Source of the DNA: Alloyangia pacifica
GTDB lineage: Bacteria > Pseudomonadota > Alphaproteobacteria > Rhodobacterales > Rhodobacteraceae
NCBI RefSeq assembly: GCF_003111685.1
Contig: NZ_CP022189.1
Coordinates: 200,001 to 264,000, forward strand
Length of the DNA: 64,000 bases
Direction of reading: 5' to 3'
Positions within the stretch are counted from its first letter, which is position 1. Each line of letters starts with the position of its first letter. The notes under the pieces are model-generated. The model was not told the origin of the DNA. It did not search any database and saw only the letters and a program-made list of their open reading frames with translations. The position numbers and the translations under genes were made by a program. This document shows positions 28,462 to 36,012 of this stretch, in pieces.

Positions 28462-28477
28462 TGGATCACCTCCTTTC
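28461..28477 (-). promoter_or_regulatory. 17-base Shine-Dalgarno matching the whole 16S rRNA 3' tail
   Basis: The - strand reads GAAAGGAGGTGATCCAG. The + strand is therefore identical to the conserved 3' end of bacterial 16S rRNA (CTGGATCACCTCCTTTC). Typical ribosome sites match four to six bases. On the same transcript CCTCCTT (28348-28354) and the CCTCC loop of the 28248-28286 hairpin could pair with the GGAGG core and mask it. The 16S gene is outside the window, so the match is to the general alphaproteobacterial sequence. Confidence 0.75.
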
Positions 28478-28542
28478 AGCTGTTTGAAAACGCAAGTTCA
28501 GCGTGCCACGGAAACGCGCATCCGCAAAGCGTTTTTACAGAC

Positions 28543-29184
28543 TCAGGCAATTGCCCTGGAAGAAAGTGCCTTCGAAACGATCATCCGGAAGGGCACGAGG
28601 GCGAGGATCGCCAGCGACAGTTTCACCATCCAGTCGGCGAGCCCCAGCGAGACCCAGAGCGGGACAACGGGGCCAGCGCCGAGCAGCGGCAGCGCCTCGT
28701 TGGCCCAGGACACGTCGTTGCCCGGCTCGAGGAAGCTCAGCGATCCGGCGAAGGCCACCGAGAAGAAGATGGCCGTGTCGAGCGAGCTGCCGACCAGGGT
28801 CGACGCCAGCGGCGCGCGCCACCAGGCACCGCCCCGCAGCTTGTCGAAGATGCTCACGTCCACCAGCTGCGCCACGAGGAAGGCGGCGCCCGATCCGATG
28901 GCAACGCGCAGCGTCACGGCAGGATAGCTGTAGCCGTCGCCCTGCAGCATCACCTGCGTGCCGATCAGCGAACAGATCACCCCGGTGACAAAGCCCGCCA
29001 GCACCACCTTGCGCGCGGCCCTGACGCCGTAGAGGCGGTTCATCAGGTCGGTGACAAGAAAGGCGACGGGATAGGTGAAGGCGCCCCAGGTCAGCCATTG
29101 GCCGAAGAGGATCTGCACGAGGATGTTCGAGGCCAGCACGGTGGCGGCCATGGCAAGGATGCCGGGAAGGTAGGAGCGTGTCAT
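28543..29184 (-). CDS. Queuosine precursor transporter (YhhQ/QPTR family)
   Basis: This integral membrane protein has 213 aa and about six helices. It matches the vitamin-like queuosine precursor uptake family (preQ0/preQ1) by FPVAFLVTDLMNRLYG-like residues 37-55 (TYPVAFLVTDLMNRLYG), the AAFLVAQLVDVSIFDKLR segment near 100 and SSLDTAIFFSVAF near 132. It is 65 bp downstream of the phytase-like gene on the same strand; that gap can fold through a 7-bp repeat GACCCGT/ACGGGTC that ends next to the start codon. Confidence 0.9.
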   Translation of the reverse strand: MTRSYLPGILAMAATVLASNILVQILFGQWLTWGAFTYPVAFLVTDLMNRLYGVRAARKVVLAGFVTGVICSLIGTQVMLQGDGYSYPAVTLRVAIGSGAAFLVAQLVDVSIFDKLRGGAWWRAPLASTLVGSSLDTAIFFSVAFAGSLSFLEPGNDVSWANEALPLLGAGPVVPLWVSLGLADWMVKLSLAILALVPFRMIVSKALSSRAIA

Positions 29185-29249
29185 GAGGGTGACCCGTTTT
29201 ACAAGGTGGCGGGGAACTCGGCCCGCCAGCCCGGCGGACGGACGGGTCT

Positions 29250-30200
29250 TTACTGGCTCAGGTCCGCGCGATCAAGAGATTCCGGCAGGTCGTATTCGAC
29301 GAACTGCGTCTTCTGGAAGAACTTGAAGTTGTCGTCCGAGATCATCGTCAGTCGGATCCGCCCCGGCGCCGGGCTCCAGACCGCGATACCCTCGAGGTTG
29401 TCGAACTGCAGCGGGGCGCTCTCGAAGAGGGTTTGCTCGTTGCGTACCTCGTCGCCCGCGATGTCGAAGCGGCGTACCCGGCTGCGGAAGGCATAGCCGG
29501 TGAACTCGCGCTCGAGCAGGTAGAAGCGCCCGTCCGGCCCGATGTCGGCCCCCACGGCGAGAAAGCCGCCACGGCGTGGCAGGTCGAAGACATGGCTCCA
29601 GGCGCCCTCCTCGAGCCGCCAGACCGGGAAGGGGCGGGTGAGCTGGCCGGAGCGCTCGGGCAGGGTCAGCAGCCGGCCCTGCGCGTCGATGGCCAGCGCC
29701 TCCATGCCCGAGTTCATCTGCAGCTGCCGGTAGAACGGCCCCTTCGGGAGCACGGTCGCCGGGCGGTCGTAGCGCTCGGAGGCGTGGACCCTCGGCGGGC
29801 CTTCGAAGGAGACGTAGAGGCGCCCGTCCGCCCCGATGGCCAGCCCCTCGGCATCGTCTATATCGGGGTGCATGCGCGTGCCGGTCTCGTCGAGCAGCTT
29901 CTCCACCGGTGTCGCCGCAAGCCCGGTGATCGCGCCGTCTGCCAGGCCTCCGGCGCGCTCGAAGCGTCCCATGACGATGCTGCCGCGGTCGCTGATCGCG
30001 GTGAACTGCCGGCCGTCATCGCTGACCTCGAGCCCCGAGAAACCGCCGAAGCGGTCATGGGAATTGTGCCAGGTGTGGGCGCCGACATAGCGCGCCCCGG
30101 GCGCGGTCTCTGGCGTCTCGGCGCAGGCCGAGACCGCCAGGATGCTTGTGAGCGCCGCGATGCGCGCAGCGCTCAGCGCGCTGCGAGGACAGAGGCGCAT
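29250..30200 (-). CDS. Phytase-like esterase-domain lipoprotein
   Basis: This 316-aa protein has a lipoprotein signal (residues 1-26, lipobox VSAC), then a beta-propeller of the esterase-like phytase family. Supporting segments are FGGFSGLEVSDDGRQFTAISDRG near 50, DAEGLAIGADGRLYVSFEG near 115, SGMEALAIDAQGRLLTLPE near 163 and DNLEGIAVW near 268. The role is probably periplasmic or surface hydrolysis, but the substrate is unknown. Its start overlaps the mepA 3' end by 28 bp, so the two are co-translated. Confidence 0.85.
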   Translation of the reverse strand: MRLCPRSALSAARIAALTSILAVSACAETPETAPGARYVGAHTWHNSHDRFGGFSGLEVSDDGRQFTAISDRGSIVMGRFERAGGLADGAITGLAATPVEKLLDETGTRMHPDIDDAEGLAIGADGRLYVSFEGPPRVHASERYDRPATVLPKGPFYRQLQMNSGMEALAIDAQGRLLTLPERSGQLTRPFPVWRLEEGAWSHVFDLPRRGGFLAVGADIGPDGRFYLLEREFTGYAFRSRVRRFDIAGDEVRNEQTLFESAPLQFDNLEGIAVWSPAPGRIRLTMISDDNFKFFQKTQFVEYDLPESLDRADLSQ

Positions 30201-31111
30201 TGGGCCGGCAGGTCTCCCATCACCAGGTCGCGCTTGGGCTTGGGGGTCACCTTCGGCGCGTTGGGATCGGGTTTCGGGGGGTTGAGAATGTTGTTCACCC
30301 AGGCCTGCGCGTCAGCGCAGCCGTCGCCCGCGGGGGGCGGGGTCTGCTCGACGCAGCTGGCGTCGCCGCGCGGGCAGTTCAGGCGCACGTGGAAATGATA
30401 GTGATGCCCGTACCAGGGGCGGATCTTGCGCAGCCAGGCGCGGTCGCCCGTCTCGTCCTTGCACATCTGCACCTTGGCGCCGGGGAAGACGAAGATCCGC
30501 GCGACCCGCGGATCCTGCGCCGCGGCTTTCAGCAGCGCGTGGTGCTGCGGCGTCCACTTGTCGTTCACATAGGCGCCCGAGGCGCGCTGCATGGAGATCG
30601 ACGACAGATCCTCGCGCTGCTGGCGGGTCAGTTGCAGGCTGTCGGTGGGGCGCATCCAGATATCGGCGTCGAGGCCCATCTGGTGGCTGGCGTGGCCCGA
30701 GGTCATCGGCCCGCCGCGCGGCTGGCTCATGTCGCCGACATAGAGCCCGTTCCAGCCGGGGAGCTGCGCGGCCTTGCGCGACAGGTCCTCGACGAAATCG
30801 ATCAGCTCGGGGTGTCCCCAGTTGCGGTTGCGCGACAGGCGCATGGCCTGCCAGGTGGGCCCGGTCTCGGGCAGCTGCTGGGCACCGGCGACGCAGCCCT
30901 TGGAATAGGAGCCGTAGGCAGCCGGGGCAAGCCGTGCGGACACGTCCTGGGCGCCAAAGAGCTGCTTGGCGCTCTTTGATGAGATGACGCCGGTGACCTT
31001 GGGCAATTGGTCGGTGCTGGTTGCACGCGGGGCGGGTCTGTCATCGCTGCACGAGGCCAAGGCCAGGGCAAGCGTGGAGGCCAGGGTGAGGCGGGTCAGG
31101 GTGCGGATCAT
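30173..31111 (-). CDS. mepA: Penicillin-insensitive murein endopeptidase
   Basis: This zinc metallo-endopeptidase (312 aa) cleaves D-Ala-mDAP crosslinks in peptidoglycan. The lipoprotein signal is residues 1-21 (lipobox ALASC), which differs from the soluble E. coli MepA. Metal ligands are visible in GHASHQMGLDADIWM near residue 135 and HHYHFHVRLNCP near 240. Its start overlaps the UMF1 transporter stop (ATGA), and its stop lies within the phytase-like gene. Confidence 0.92.
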   Translation of the reverse strand: MIRTLTRLTLASTLALALASCSDDRPAPRATSTDQLPKVTGVISSKSAKQLFGAQDVSARLAPAAYGSYSKGCVAGAQQLPETGPTWQAMRLSRNRNWGHPELIDFVEDLSRKAAQLPGWNGLYVGDMSQPRGGPMTSGHASHQMGLDADIWMRPTDSLQLTRQQREDLSSISMQRASGAYVNDKWTPQHHALLKAAAQDPRVARIFVFPGAKVQMCKDETGDRAWLRKIRPWYGHHYHFHVRLNCPRGDASCVEQTPPPAGDGCADAQAWVNNILNPPKPDPNAPKVTPKPKRDLVMGDLPAQCASVLAAR

Positions 31112-32457
31112 TCTGCTCGATCTCCGTCTGGTTTAACCCAGCGTAACAGACACAGACCCAGAACGAAAAGGACGATCAGCGGCGTGACGCCGATCCTCTG
31201 CGATCCGCTCAACGCGGTGACCGTTCCGATGAGCAGAGGCGCGAGGAAGGAGGTGGCCTTGCCCGAGAGCGCGTAGAGCCCGAAGGCCTCGGTCATGCGC
31301 GCCGGATCCGCCTGCCGCACCATCATGCTGCGCGAGGCCGATTGCAGCACGCCGCCACCGGCACCGATCAGCACGCCGAAAAGGTAGAAGGCGAGGTCGG
31401 GCAGCTTCGAGCCGTCGGCGACGGGCAGGCCGAAGACGCGGTCCCGATCGACCAGCACGATGGCGATGGCCACCAGCGTCAGCAGGACGATCATCCCGGT
31501 GATCACCGGTTTTGGTCCAAGCTTGGTGTCGGCCTTACCGCCGAGCCAGGCGAAGAGCGCGCCGGAAATGATCGCAAGGATGCCGAAGACCCCGGTGTCG
31601 ACCACCGACCAGCCCAGCACCCCCGCGGCGTAGATGCCGCCAAAGGCATACATGCCGTTGAGCGCGTCGCGGTAGAACATCGACGAGGCGAGATAGGCGA
31701 AAAGCGAGGGGCGGCGAGGCAGCCGTGACAGCGTGTCCTTGAGTTGCGCCAAACCCCGACGCACGGCCCCTTTCCCGGGGATGGTTTTGGGCTCCTTCAC
31801 CCAGAGGAAGAAGGGGATCATGAAGACCGCGTACCACAGCGCGGTGAGCGGGCCGACAGCGCGGGTGCCCTCGCGCTGGGCGGCGTCGAGGCCGAAGACC
31901 GGGTCGATCCCGAGTAAGGTCTTGCCGGTGGCGGCGCTCTCGGCGAAGAGCGCCAGCATCAACGCCAGTGCGATCAGCCCGCCGAGGTAGCCGAAGGCCC
32001 AGCCGTTGCCCGAGATCCGGCCGATCTCGTCGCGCGGGCCGAGGTCCGGCAGCATGGCGTTGGTGAAGATCGTGGCGAATTCCATGCCCACCAGGCCGAG
32101 CGCGAAGAAAAACAGCGTGACGCTGAGGTTGAAATCGCTTGGTGCGGCGAACCAGAGCATCCCGGAACCGACCATGTAGAGTGCCGAGAACAGCCAGATC
32201 CAGCGCAGCCGGTGGCCGCCGCTGTCGGCCACTGCCCCGAGCAGCGGCGCGAGCAGGGCGATGACGAGGCCCGCCGCGCCGATGCCGAAACCCCAGGCTG
32301 CCTGGGCCGCGCTGCCGTCGCCCATCAGCTCCTTCACGTAGGGGGCAAAGATGAAGGTGATCAGCAGCGTGTTGTAAGGCTGGCTGGCCCAGTCGAAGAA
32401 GAACCATCCCCAGATACGCCTGCGGAGCGCCTTTTGCGCTGTCCCGTCCGTCGTCAT
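31108..32457 (-). CDS. UMF1/Atg22-type MFS transporter
   Basis: This major facilitator protein of 449 aa has about 12 membrane helices. Its N-terminus, IWGWFFFDWASQPYNTLLITFIF, is diagnostic of the UMF1 family (relatives of the yeast vacuolar amino-acid effluxer Atg22). Also visible are LLGAVADSGGHRLRW in the first MFS loop and ASRSMMVRQADPARMTEAFGLYALSGK near 385. The substrate is unknown. ATG 32457 is preferred to an opening 66 bases upstream. Its stop-start overlap with mepA suggests a cell-wall or amino-acid recycling unit. Confidence 0.88.
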   Translation of the reverse strand: MTTDGTAQKALRRRIWGWFFFDWASQPYNTLLITFIFAPYVKELMGDGSAAQAAWGFGIGAAGLVIALLAPLLGAVADSGGHRLRWIWLFSALYMVGSGMLWFAAPSDFNLSVTLFFFALGLVGMEFATIFTNAMLPDLGPRDEIGRISGNGWAFGYLGGLIALALMLALFAESAATGKTLLGIDPVFGLDAAQREGTRAVGPLTALWYAVFMIPFFLWVKEPKTIPGKGAVRRGLAQLKDTLSRLPRRPSLFAYLASSMFYRDALNGMYAFGGIYAAGVLGWSVVDTGVFGILAIISGALFAWLGGKADTKLGPKPVITGMIVLLTLVAIAIVLVDRDRVFGLPVADGSKLPDLAFYLFGVLIGAGGGVLQSASRSMMVRQADPARMTEAFGLYALSGKATSFLAPLLIGTVTALSGSQRIGVTPLIVLFVLGLCLLRWVKPDGDRAE

Positions 32458-32550
32458 GCCCGTTTCGCCCCGATCTGCGCTGTCATTGCCCTCACGGCGA
32501 TAGAACAGGCGGCGGGCGCGCAAGGCAAGGCACTCCCGGCGCGGCCGGGC

Positions 32551-33135
32551 TCAGGCGGCGTCTTCCCCGGTGGCGGCCAGCGGCAGCGGCGCGGGCACCG
32601 CCTCCTGCATCGGCGGCCAGGGGCGATGGTCCTCTGCCTCGATCCAGGAGGCGACCCAGAGCGGCAGCGGCGGCGAGGCGGTCTCGAGGCCCAGAAGCCC
32701 CATCACGCGCTCGGGCGCGATCATCCCGGCGCCCGAGGTCACTGCAGTGCGAAATACCGCGTGGCTGGCGCACTCGCCGTTGCGCTTCCACATGCCCTGC
32801 TCGATGTAGATGAACCGCGGGTCCCAGCCGATCACCCGGCTGCGCATTTCGATGCGGTCAAAGAGCTTGACCCGCCGGCGATAGCGCACCGTCGCGCCGG
32901 CGACGGCAAACCCCCAGCGCTCGCGCTTCAGCAGCGCCAGAAGGCCGCTGCGCTTCGCGATGGGCATCCGGCCGAGGTCATAGAGCGTCAGGACCCGGCC
33001 ATTGTTGAGCTCGGCGAACATGTCGAGATCCCAGGGCCAGCAGATATGGCGGGTCACGCTGGTCTCTCCGGTGGCGAGCGGCGGGGCGTTCCGAACAAGG
33101 AACTGTTGCTTGGCGAGGCGCAGAAACGGGTACAT
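32551..33135 (-). CDS. Hotdog-fold acyl-CoA thioesterase-like protein
   Basis: This 194-aa protein has the thioesterase-like (4HBT) layout: HICWPWDLDMFAELNNGRVLTLYDLGR near 30-56 (the N-G-R segment of the hotdog active site), then a WGFAVAGATVRYRRRVKLFDRIEMRSRVIGWD beta block. Relatives are usually annotated as acyl-CoA thioesterases. The actual substrate is unknown. ATG 33135 directly opens the domain; 48 further bases of open frame upstream were rejected. Confidence 0.82.
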   Translation of the reverse strand: MYPFLRLAKQQFLVRNAPPLATGETSVTRHICWPWDLDMFAELNNGRVLTLYDLGRMPIAKRSGLLALLKRERWGFAVAGATVRYRRRVKLFDRIEMRSRVIGWDPRFIYIEQGMWKRNGECASHAVFRTAVTSGAGMIAPERVMGLLGLETASPPLPLWVASWIEAEDHRPWPPMQEAVPAPLPLAATGEDAA

Positions 33136-33265
33136 GGGCGCTCCTTTCGGGGCAAAGGGGTCGCAGGGTGACGCCAGCGTCAACCACGACCTCGCGGCAC
33201 TCTTGAGCTTTGCGCCCAGGCTGCCTAGGTCTGGGGTCGGTTTTACTCACAAAGGGCGCACCCGT

Positions 33266-33559
33266 ATGCAATCGCTGTTCCAGATCCTGATGCTGATCCT
33301 CGACGTGATCTGGTTCATCATCATCGCGCACGTGATCATGAGCTGGCTCATCAACTTCCAGGTGCTGAACCTGCGCCAGCCGCTGGTCGCGCAGATCTGG
33401 GACGGGCTGAACCGGCTGCTCGAGCCGATCTACTCCACCATCCGCCGGGTGCTGCCGCCGATGGGCGGGCTCGACCTCGCGCCGCTGGTGACGCTGATCG
33501 GGATCTACGCGATCCGCATCATCCTCGCGAACAACGCCGGGTTCTTCTACGGCTACTGA
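33266..33559 (+). CDS. YggT-family membrane protein
   Basis: This 97-aa protein has two hydrophobic hairpins (about residues 3-28 and 70-90) joined by the family block QIWDGLNRLLEPIYSTIRRVLPPMGGLDLAPLV. YggT proteins are small inner-membrane proteins linked to osmotic resistance and cell-division gene clusters. It stands alone here, divergent from the thioesterase and followed by two GC hairpins and a GGAATACTTGGA repeat. Confidence 0.9.
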   Translation: MQSLFQILMLILDVIWFIIIAHVIMSWLINFQVLNLRQPLVAQIWDGLNRLLEPIYSTIRRVLPPMGGLDLAPLVTLIGIYAIRIILANNAGFFYGY

Positions 33560-33576
33560 GCCTCGCTCGCGCAGGC

Positions 33577-33645
33577 GAAGACCACGGGGGCTCCGCCCCC
33601 GAGGCGCCGGGCGCCTCTCCTTCGGAATACTTGGACCTTGAAGAC
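33577..33645. repeat. GC hairpins plus GGAATACTTGGA intergenic repeat
   Basis: Between convergent genes, GGGGGC-TCC-GCCCCC and GAGGCGCC/GGCGCCTC hairpins are followed by GGAATACTTGGACCTTGAAGA (33624-33644). The same arrangement recurs at 21656-21725 after the thiolase gene, and a cousin lies at 27691-27717 between arfB and recQ. It looks like a dispersed roseobacter 3'-end element. Confidence 0.5.
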
Positions 33646-33704
33646 GCGGGGGCGCGCGCGCCTTCCGCGTCTTCTCATTTCTAAAACGCCCCTTCGGAGC
33701 CGCG

Positions 33705-34634
33705 CTATTCCGCCGCGCGGCGGTCTGGTTTGGGCGCGGTGATCGGCAGGTAGTCCTGCGGTTCGCGGTGCTCTTCGAAGTTGAAGACATTGGCGCGGAT
33801 CTCGGCGCAGCGGTCGAGGTCCACCTCTGCCGTGATCACCTCGTCGCCCGAGGTCGTGGCCCTGGCGACAATCTCGCCGGTGGGGGCAACGATGAGGCTG
33901 CCGCCGATCAGCACCGAGCCTTCCTCGAGCCCCGCCTTGGCCACCGCAACGCCCCAGGTGCCGTTCTGGTAGCAGCCCGCCTGGGCCGACAGCTCGTTGT
34001 GGAAATACTGCAGATGGTCATGCTCGGGTGCCGGAGCGAAATGGATCGGGGTGTTGTAGCCCAGGCAGACCAGCTCGGCGCCGCCGAGACCCAGAACGCG
34101 CCAGGTCTCGGGCCAGCGGCGGTCGTTGCAGATGCACATCCCAAGCTTGCCACCAAGCATGTCGAAGGTCGGCCAGCCGAGGTCGCCCTTTTCGAAGTAC
34201 CGCTTTTCAAGGTGCTGGAAGGGGCGCCAGGGCTCGTTCTCCCGGTGGCCGGGGAGGTGGATCTTGCGATACTTCCCCAGGATTTCACCCCCGGGCGAAA
34301 CGAGGATGGCCGTGTTGAAGCGGCGTCCCTCCGGGGTCAGCTCGGCGTAGCCGAGATGGAAGGCGATCTGCAATTCGCGGGCTAGCGCAAAGAGTGGTGC
34401 GGTGGCGGCACTCGGCATCTCGGTCTCGAACCACTGGTCTAGTTCGGCTCCGGACTCGATGTACCAGCGCGGAAAGAAGGTGGTGAGCGCAAGCTCGGGA
34501 AAGACCACGAGGCTGGCGCCCCGCGCCTTGGCCGCGCGCATCATCGCGCAGAGCCGGGCGACGGCCGAGCTGCGCGGCTCGTCCCGGGCGATGGGGCCGA
34601 GCTGGGCGGCGGCAACGGTGAACTTGCGGCTCAT
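33705..34634 (-). CDS. N-carbamoyl-D-amino-acid hydrolase-like amidohydrolase
   Basis: This nitrilase-superfamily enzyme has 309 aa. Its sequence runs parallel to Agrobacterium D-carbamoylase: FPELALTTFFPRW, GKYRKIHLPGH, HLEKRYFEKGDLGWP, CICNDRRWPETWRV and EEGSVLIGGSLIVAPTGEIV. The catalytic triad is E47, K124 and C169. The known family reaction releases CO2 and ammonia from an N-carbamoyl D-amino acid. The start overlaps the stop of the ammonia-lyase gene (ATGA), and no hydantoinase gene is nearby, so the natural substrate may be carbamoylated diaminopropionate or another ureido acid. Confidence 0.88.
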   Translation of the reverse strand: MSRKFTVAAAQLGPIARDEPRSSAVARLCAMMRAAKARGASLVVFPELALTTFFPRWYIESGAELDQWFETEMPSAATAPLFALARELQIAFHLGYAELTPEGRRFNTAILVSPGGEILGKYRKIHLPGHRENEPWRPFQHLEKRYFEKGDLGWPTFDMLGGKLGMCICNDRRWPETWRVLGLGGAELVCLGYNTPIHFAPAPEHDHLQYFHNELSAQAGCYQNGTWGVAVAKAGLEEGSVLIGGSLIVAPTGEIVARATTSGDEVITAEVDLDRCAEIRANVFNFEEHREPQDYLPITAPKPDRRAAE

Positions 34635-35878
34635 GGCGTGGTCCTTTGCTGGGCGCGGATCTGTGCGGCCGGGGCGCCGACGAGCTCGGCGTAGAGCTCG
34701 GGATCGGTGTCCCCCTCGGTGCCGAAGGTGAGAATGCGGGAGGCTTCGTCGAGACCCAGCAAAGCTCGGGCCTCGGGGTCGGTCATGGCGAGGCGGAGCC
34801 CGGCGACGCCGGCGACGGCCGACTCGCCCGCGACCAGCGCCGGATCACCCCCCTCGGGGAAGGCGAGGCGGCGCATGGCGTCGATGGCGGCGGCATCGGT
34901 GAGCACGATCACCGCATCGCCGTGATCCTGCAGGATCTCCCAGGCGAGGGCCGAGACCTCGCCGCAGGCAAGCCCGGCCATGAGCGTGTCCAGATCGCCG
35001 TGCACCGCAGTGCGCGCGCCGCTGCGGTAGGACGCGAGGAAACAGGCGGCCCGGTCGGGATCGCAGAGCACGATCTTCGGGCGGTCCGCGCCGTAGCGGC
35101 GCACAGCCTGGGCGGTGACCGCCGCGGCCATGCCGCCGACCCCTGTCTGCACGAAGACGTGGCTGGGCGGCGCGGGCAGGGCGTCGAACGCCTCGGCGGC
35201 CATGAGCTCGTAGCCTTGCATCACGTCGCGCGGCACGTCCATGTAGCCCGGATAAGAGGTGTCGGAGACCACGAACCATCCTTCCTCGCTCGCCACCTCC
35301 TGGGCCTCGCGCACGGAGTCGTCGTAGTTGCCCGGAGTGCGGCGGACCTCGGCGCCGAAGGATTCGATGGCGGCCTTGCGACCCTCGGAGACGGTTGCAT
35401 GGATGAAGATCACGCAGCCACAGCCAAAGCTCTGCGCGCCCCAGGCGACCGAGCGGCCATGGTTGCCGTCGGTGGCGCAGCAGACGGTGATCCGCGCGGC
35501 CTCGGGGATCGCGCGGGCGATGATCTCCTCCATGGTCACCGCGCGGCCGAGCAGGGTCGAGAGCTCCTTCTGCAGCAGCCGCGCCACTGCGTAGGCGCCG
35601 CCGAGCGCCTTGAAGCTGCCGAGGCCGAAGCGGGGGCTCTCGTCCTTGTAGTGCAGAGTCGCGACGCCGATCTCCGCCGCCAGTGCCGGCAGCGTGACGA
35701 GGGGCGTCTCGGCATAGCCGGGCCAGGCGCGGATGGTGTTCGCGGCGTGGGCGAAGCCAGCGTCGCTGAGGATGGCGTTCTGGCCTTCGGTCCACAGCGA
35801 GCCGGGGACGGCCTGCGCGTTGAGGACAAGCGTGAAGGCCTCGTCTGTGTCTGCGTTGCGGGTGAGTTCCTGGGCCAT
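34631..35878 (-). CDS. dpaL: Diaminopropionate ammonia-lyase
   Basis: This PLP enzyme (415 aa, YgeX/DpaL family) converts 2,3-diaminopropionate to pyruvate and two ammonia. The PLP lysine is K90 in RFGLGSFKALGGAYA. Also visible are CCATDGNHGRSVAWGA near 160, SDTSYPGYMDVPRDVMQGY near 220 and VFVQTGVGGMAAAV near 252. ATG 35878 was chosen; the in-frame opening 90 bases upstream is not family sequence. It is translationally coupled to the carbamoylase-like gene. Confidence 0.93.
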   Translation of the reverse strand: MAQELTRNADTDEAFTLVLNAQAVPGSLWTEGQNAILSDAGFAHAANTIRAWPGYAETPLVTLPALAAEIGVATLHYKDESPRFGLGSFKALGGAYAVARLLQKELSTLLGRAVTMEEIIARAIPEAARITVCCATDGNHGRSVAWGAQSFGCGCVIFIHATVSEGRKAAIESFGAEVRRTPGNYDDSVREAQEVASEEGWFVVSDTSYPGYMDVPRDVMQGYELMAAEAFDALPAPPSHVFVQTGVGGMAAAVTAQAVRRYGADRPKIVLCDPDRAACFLASYRSGARTAVHGDLDTLMAGLACGEVSALAWEILQDHGDAVIVLTDAAAIDAMRRLAFPEGGDPALVAGESAVAGVAGLRLAMTDPEARALLGLDEASRILTFGTEGDTDPELYAELVGAPAAQIRAQQRTTP

Positions 35879-36012
35879 GCTGTCTTTCTGGTGGTCTGCC
35901 TTGCTGAAGAAGGGGCACGGCCCGCGGGAACGCCCGGAGCCGCCCGGCGAGCCTGTGCCGAATGGCACCGCAGCTCAAGCGGCGGTTGCTCTTTGCCGCG
36001 CCTCGCCGCGCC

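Noticed and set aside
28200..28469. 89-codon frame on the - strand upstream of arfB
   Set aside because: It begins inside the Shine-Dalgarno itself and runs through both hairpins; the 18-codon frame has the correct ribosome-site spacing.
29185..29249. Known preQ1 riboswitch
   Set aside because: The fold lacks the consensus segments I know for preQ1-I, II or III, so only an unassigned leader is claimed.
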